Shown one piece after another: positions 60,725 through 64,000 of a DNA stretch of 64,000 nucleotides. Below the pieces are notes generated by a model. That model searched no databases. It was not told the origin of the DNA and saw only the letters and a program-made list of their open reading frames with translations. Every line of letters starts with the position of its first letter. Position 1 is the first letter of the stretch. The stretch is from JALZAI01 sp038207565 (lineage in GTDB: Bacteria > Actinomycetota > Actinomycetes > Mycobacteriales > Jatrophihabitantaceae): positions 1 through 64,000 of the forward strand of contig JBBQZQ010000010.1 in assembly GCA_038207565.1 (NCBI GenBank). Direction: 5' to 3'. Both the position numbers and the translations under genes were made by a program.

Positions 60725-61881
60725 CGCAGGCCCAATCCCCGCGCCACAATCCCGCGCAGGATCTCGTTGGTGCCGCCGCGCAGCGTGTAGCCCGGCGCGT
60801 GCAGCTGGGCCTCAGCCAGCGCCCGGCCAAGTGGGTCGAGCGAGTCCAAGGACGGCGTCACGTCGACCACCTTCCTGATCTCCTCGATCACGTCGCCCTC
60901 GAACGTGGTCCCCACGTCCTTGACCAGCGCGGCCGGGATGTTCGGCAGCTCCCCGCGGTCCAGGGCCGCGGCGATCCGCAGCGACATCTGTCGCAGCGCC
61001 AGGAGGCGGGCGGAGATCCGGCCCAACGTCGCCACCGCGGCAGGGTCGCCGGTCTCGGCCACCCGCCGGCTGAATTCGGCGACAAGTGGATATGTCGACA
61101 AGAAGCGCTCCGGCCCCGATCGCTCGAAGGCCAGCTCGGCGGTGACCTGGTGCCAGCCGTTGCCCTCCTCGCCGAGCAGCATGTCGGCCGGGATCACGAC
61201 GTCGTCGAATACCACCTCGTTGAAGTGGTGGCCGCCGTCGAGGATGCGGATTGGGTTGATCGTGATGCCCGGCAGCGACAGGTCGACGAGCAGCTGCGAC
61301 ATCCCCGCGTGCCGGTGGGCGGTGTCCTGCGGCGAGGTGCGCACGAGCACGATCCCGTAGTGGGAGTGGTGCGCGTTCGACGTCCAGACCTTGGCCCCGT
61401 TGACCACCCAGTCGCCGTCGGCGTTCCGCGCGGCGCGAGTGCGAATCGAGGCGAGGTCGGAGCCGGAGTCGGGCTCGCTCATCCCGATGACGAAGAAGCA
61501 CTCGCCAACGGCGATCCGCGGCAGGATCTCGCGCCGCTGCGCCTCGGTGCCGTAGCGCAGCAGGTTCGGGCCCGACTGCCGGTCGGCGATCCAGTGCGCG
61601 GCCACCGGGGCACCCGCGGCGAGCAGCTCCTCGGTGACGGCATACCGCTCCATCGCCGAGCGCTCGTGCCCGCCGTACTTCTTCGGCCAGGTCATGCCCA
61701 GCCACCCGCGCTCGCCGAGCTTCCGAGAGAACTCCGGGTCGACCCCGGAAAGCCAGGCGTCGACGTGGGTATCGAACGACCCGGCGGCACGCTCAGCGGC
61801 AAGGAACTCGCGGACCTCCGCCCGCACCTGCTCGGCGGCCTCGGACCACGGCGCGGGCGCCAGTGTCAACGAGCTGCTCAT
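60721..61881 (-). CDS. Acyl-CoA dehydrogenase (alpha type)
   Basis: 386 residues from ATG 61881 with GGGGAG upstream. LGERGWLGMTWPKKYGGHER, the FAD-site region FFVIGMSEPDSGSDLASIRT, WVVNGAKVWTSNAHHSHYGI and the C-terminal LRGGTNEILRGIVARGLGLR are typical of FadE enzymes. It desaturates an acyl-CoA at the alpha-beta position, passing electrons to FAD. It is probably the catalytic partner of the shorter subunit just downstream. Confidence 0.92.
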   Translation of the reverse strand: MSSSLTLAPAPWSEAAEQVRAEVREFLAAERAAGSFDTHVDAWLSGVDPEFSRKLGERGWLGMTWPKKYGGHERSAMERYAVTEELLAAGAPVAAHWIADRQSGPNLLRYGTEAQRREILPRIAVGECFFVIGMSEPDSGSDLASIRTRAARNADGDWVVNGAKVWTSNAHHSHYGIVLVRTSPQDTAHRHAGMSQLLVDLSLPGITINPIRILDGGHHFNEVVFDDVVIPADMLLGEEGNGWHQVTAELAFERSGPERFLSTYPLVAEFSRRVAETGDPAAVATLGRISARLLALRQMSLRIAAALDRGELPNIPAALVKDVGTTFEGDVIEEIRKVVDVTPSLDSLDPLGRALAEAQLHAPGYTLRGGTNEILRGIVARGLGLR

Positions 61882-61942
61882 GCGACTCCCCACGTCGGTG
61901 TTGTCATTTTAGGTAAGTTCTCAGTCGGTTGTACGTGGTCGG

Positions 61943-63271
61943 TCAGCCCGCGGCACGGGTGACGTCGACGTGGGTGAGCAGCACGCCGGCCCGGGTCCGG
62001 TACCGCTTGTTCACCGCGATGAGGTGCAGCAGCACCGGCGTGCGGTAGGTGACGGCGATGCGGGCGGCGTCCAGCGCGGCCGCGAACGCGTCCGACGGCG
62101 AGCACGGCGCCACGATCGGCACCGGCGCCTTCCCGTTGGGGCCGAACATCGCCTGCAGCAGGTCCGACTGTCCGTCTTGGTGGGCAGGCCGGTCGACGGC
62201 CCGCGGCGCTGCACGTCGACCACCAGTAGCGGCAGCTCGGTCACCGCCGCCAGCCCGATGGTCTCGCTCTTCAGTGAGATCCCGGGCCCAGACGTCGTGG
62301 TGACGCCGAGCAACCCGCCGTAGGCCGCGTCGAGTGCGGCGCCGACACCGACGACCTCGTCCTCGGCATGGAACGTCGTCACGCCGAACCGCCTAAGCTT
62401 GGCGAGTTCGTGCAGGATGTCCGAGGCCGGGGTGAGCGGGTAGCTGCCAAGGAACACCGGCAGGCCGAAGCGGCGGCTGACCGCGAAGAGCCGTAGGGGA
62501 GCGCGGTGTTGCCGGTGATTTGCCGGTACGTCCCGTCCGGCAGCGCCGCGGGCGCGACCTCGTAGGTCACCCTGAAAGCTCGGTCGTCTCGCCGTATGCG
62601 TGCCCTGTACGGAAGGCCCCCACGTTGGCCTCGGCGATCTCCGGCAACTTGGCGAACTTCTCCCGCAGCCCCCGCTCCGTGCCCTCGGTCGGCCGGGAGT
62701 ACATCCAGGCCAGCAGCCCCAACGCGAACATGTTCTTGCTGTGCTCGGCGTCCTTCTTGCCGATGCCCAGCGGCGCGAGAGCCGCGGTGGCCAACGAGGT
62801 CATCGCCACCCGATGCACCGTGTCGGGGGCCAGCGAGTCGTCCTCCAGCGGGTCCTCGGCGTATCCGACCTTCGTCAGGTTCCGCTTGGTGAACTCCTCA
62901 TTGTCCAGGACCCCGCCGGCCGGCAGATCCATCACGTTTGCCTTCAGCGCAGCTGGGTTGATCGCGACGAGCATGTCCGGCCGATCCACCGGCGTCAGCG
63001 TGTCGTAGTCGGCGAAGTGCAGCTGGAAGCTCGAGACCCCCGCCAGGGTGCCGTGGGGGGCACGGATGATCTCGGCCGGGAAGTTCCGCAGTGTGGCCAG
63101 GTCGTCGCCGAACGCGGCCGCCTCGGCGGTGAACCGGTCACCGGTGAGCTGCATGCCGTCGCCTGAGTCGGCGGCGAAGTGGATCACCACACGGGTGCGC
63201 TGCTCGACCGCGGGCGGGAGCGGTCGTGCTGTCCATGACTCCTCCAGGAGGGTCGGCGAGGTTGTCACCAC
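61943..63271 (-). pseudogene. korA: 2-oxoacid:ferredoxin oxidoreductase alpha subunit, frameshifted
   Basis: The KorA sequence is spread over four frames. 63271-62567: gamma-type domain (FAADSGDGMQLTGDRFTAEA ... GVSSFQLHFADYDTLTPVDR). Then VTYEVAPAALPDGTYRQITG (to about 62490), then LFAVSRRFGLPVFLGSYPLT, PASDILHELAKL and GVGAALDAAYGGLLGVTTTS (62490-62180), then QSDLLQAMFGPNGKAPVPIV to the stop at 61943. Three single-base shifts are needed. The end also deviates from the family and is short. No korB gene, normally adjacent, is present. In an active enzyme the pair oxidises 2-oxoacids with ferredoxin. Confidence 0.82.
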
Positions 63272-63303
63272 CGCGGACGGCCCGGCATGCCGTCAACGAC
63301 GGA

Positions 63304-63313
63304 ATACTAGTAT
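63304..63313. promoter_or_regulatory. AT-rich palindrome in the korA-P450 divergent gap
   Basis: ATACTAGTAT is a perfect 10-bp palindrome within GGAATACTAGTATAAGCATT, the most AT-rich stretch of the 166-bp gap between the korA remnant and the P450 gene. It may overlap promoter elements and bind a TetR-like regulator. Inference only. Confidence 0.35.
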
Positions 63314-63437
63314 AAGCATTATCATCGTGTCGAGTAGAATCGGCGACGGGAACTGGGGGTGGTGGACAGGGACGGTCCCACAAAATAGCTTAATGGTGAT
63401 CCTGGTTACATCGTCGCGCCACGGAAGGGACCCACCC

Positions 63438-64000
63438 ATGGCCAGCCCCGACATCCTCTCGGCCGAAACCGCCGCCGATCCCAACGAGACCTGGCGGGTG
63501 CTCCGCGAGGAGCACCCCTTGTACTTCCACGAGGGTATGCAGTCCTACGTGATCAGTCGCTACGAGGATGTCGAGAAGGCGTTCAAGGACCGCCGCTTCA
63601 CCAGCGACAACTACAGCTGGCAGCTCGAACCGGTCCACGGCCGCACGATCCTGCAGATGGACGGCCGCGAGCACGCCGTCCACCGAGGTCTGGTGACGCC
63701 TGCCTTCCGGGGCAGCGAGCTCACCGAGAAGTTCGTCCCGGTCATCGAGAAGAACGCCCGCGAGCTGATCGACGGCTTCCGTCACGACGGCGAGGTCGAC
63801 CTGGTCGACCAGTTCACGACGCGCTTCCCGATCAACGTCATCGTCGACATGCTGGCCCTGCCGAAGGCCGACCACGAGCTGTTCCACCGTTGGTACAACT
63901 CGATCATGGCCTTCCTGGGGAACCTCTCCCAGGACCCGGATGCGATGGCGGCGGGGCTGCAGACCAAGGACGAGCTCCAGCACTACCTGCTCCCGAAGAT
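63438..64000 (+). CDS. Cytochrome P450, N-terminal part (cut by the window edge)
   Basis: ATG 63438, behind GGAAGGGA, opens a frame that runs off the right end (about 187 residues visible). ETWRVLREEHPLYFHEGMQS, YVISRYEDVEKAFKDRRFTS, LQMDGREHAVHRGLVTPAFR (the conserved H-x3-HR of helix C) and the helix region FPINVIVDMLALPKADHELF are typical of bacterial class I P450s. The haem-binding Cys lies beyond the window. Together with the FadE/crotonase genes it suggests oxidation of a hydrophobic substrate. Confidence 0.92.
   Translation, partial: MASPDILSAETAADPNETWRVLREEHPLYFHEGMQSYVISRYEDVEKAFKDRRFTSDNYSWQLEPVHGRTILQMDGREHAVHRGLVTPAFRGSELTEKFVPVIEKNARELIDGFRHDGEVDLVDQFTTRFPINVIVDMLALPKADHELFHRWYNSIMAFLGNLSQDPDAMAAGLQTKDELQHYLLPK

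Overview
The window is high-GC actinobacterial chromosome. Its core genes follow the order of Mycobacterium tuberculosis Rv3644c to Rv3683 almost step by step: holB, cyclase, topA, Rv3647c-like, helicase, tad pilus genes, HAD phosphatase, Rv3662c-like, ephE-like, marP, CoA-type Nudix, nth, Rv3675-like, crp, MBL-fold, RidA, the Rv3679/Rv3680 ATPase pair, ponA2 and Rv3683. There is no cspA or whiB4 where mycobacteria have them, hppA follows the Rv3647c-like gene, and thymidylate kinase is fused to an MFS transporter. This suggests a non-mycobacterial actinomycete, perhaps near Frankia, Nakamurella or Jatrophihabitans. The taxon is an inference from gene content; no rRNA is present.

Layout. 0-15.5 kb is core: an IS fragment and a decayed class III cyclase, a RicT-like protein, holB, MFS-tmk, a MarR regulator with its operator, topA, an H+-pyrophosphatase, a STAS protein, an SftH-type helicase, and the distal tad genes (TadE-like, TadE, Flp-like). 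15.5-24.98 kb is an inserted block that splits the tad locus. It holds a VOC protein, a Doc toxin-antitoxin pair, a broken VapBC pair, a dihydroxyacetone kinase/PTS operon with an aquaporin and an IclR regulator, a decayed Cys-rich gene and an intact VapBC pair. A 79-bp piece of the Flp-like gene is duplicated inside the block. 24.98-47.8 kb returns to core order, interrupted only by a BglII-like endonuclease plus MT-A70 methyltransferase directly behind crp. The core ends at a tRNA-Pro(CGG).

47.8-64 kb is accessory. It begins with gene remnants, then a coherent nitrogen-metabolism cluster: an Lrp regulator divergent from an APC permease, a nucleotidyltransferase-fold protein, a calcineurin-type phosphoesterase, a glutamine-synthetase-like ligase, a DUF1116 protein and an acetamidase/formamidase. 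These look like one operon and are the best candidate for an undescribed system. After an alpha/beta hydrolase and a dead ISL3-type element comes an acyl-CoA catabolism set: a crotonase, two acyl-CoA dehydrogenase subunits, a frameshifted 2-oxoacid:ferredoxin oxidoreductase alpha subunit, and a divergent cytochrome P450 cut by the window edge.

Broken genes are concentrated in accessory or IS-adjacent sequence, while long core genes such as topA, hppA and ponA2 are intact. This favours real decay over poor sequence quality, although individual indels need read-level confirmation.
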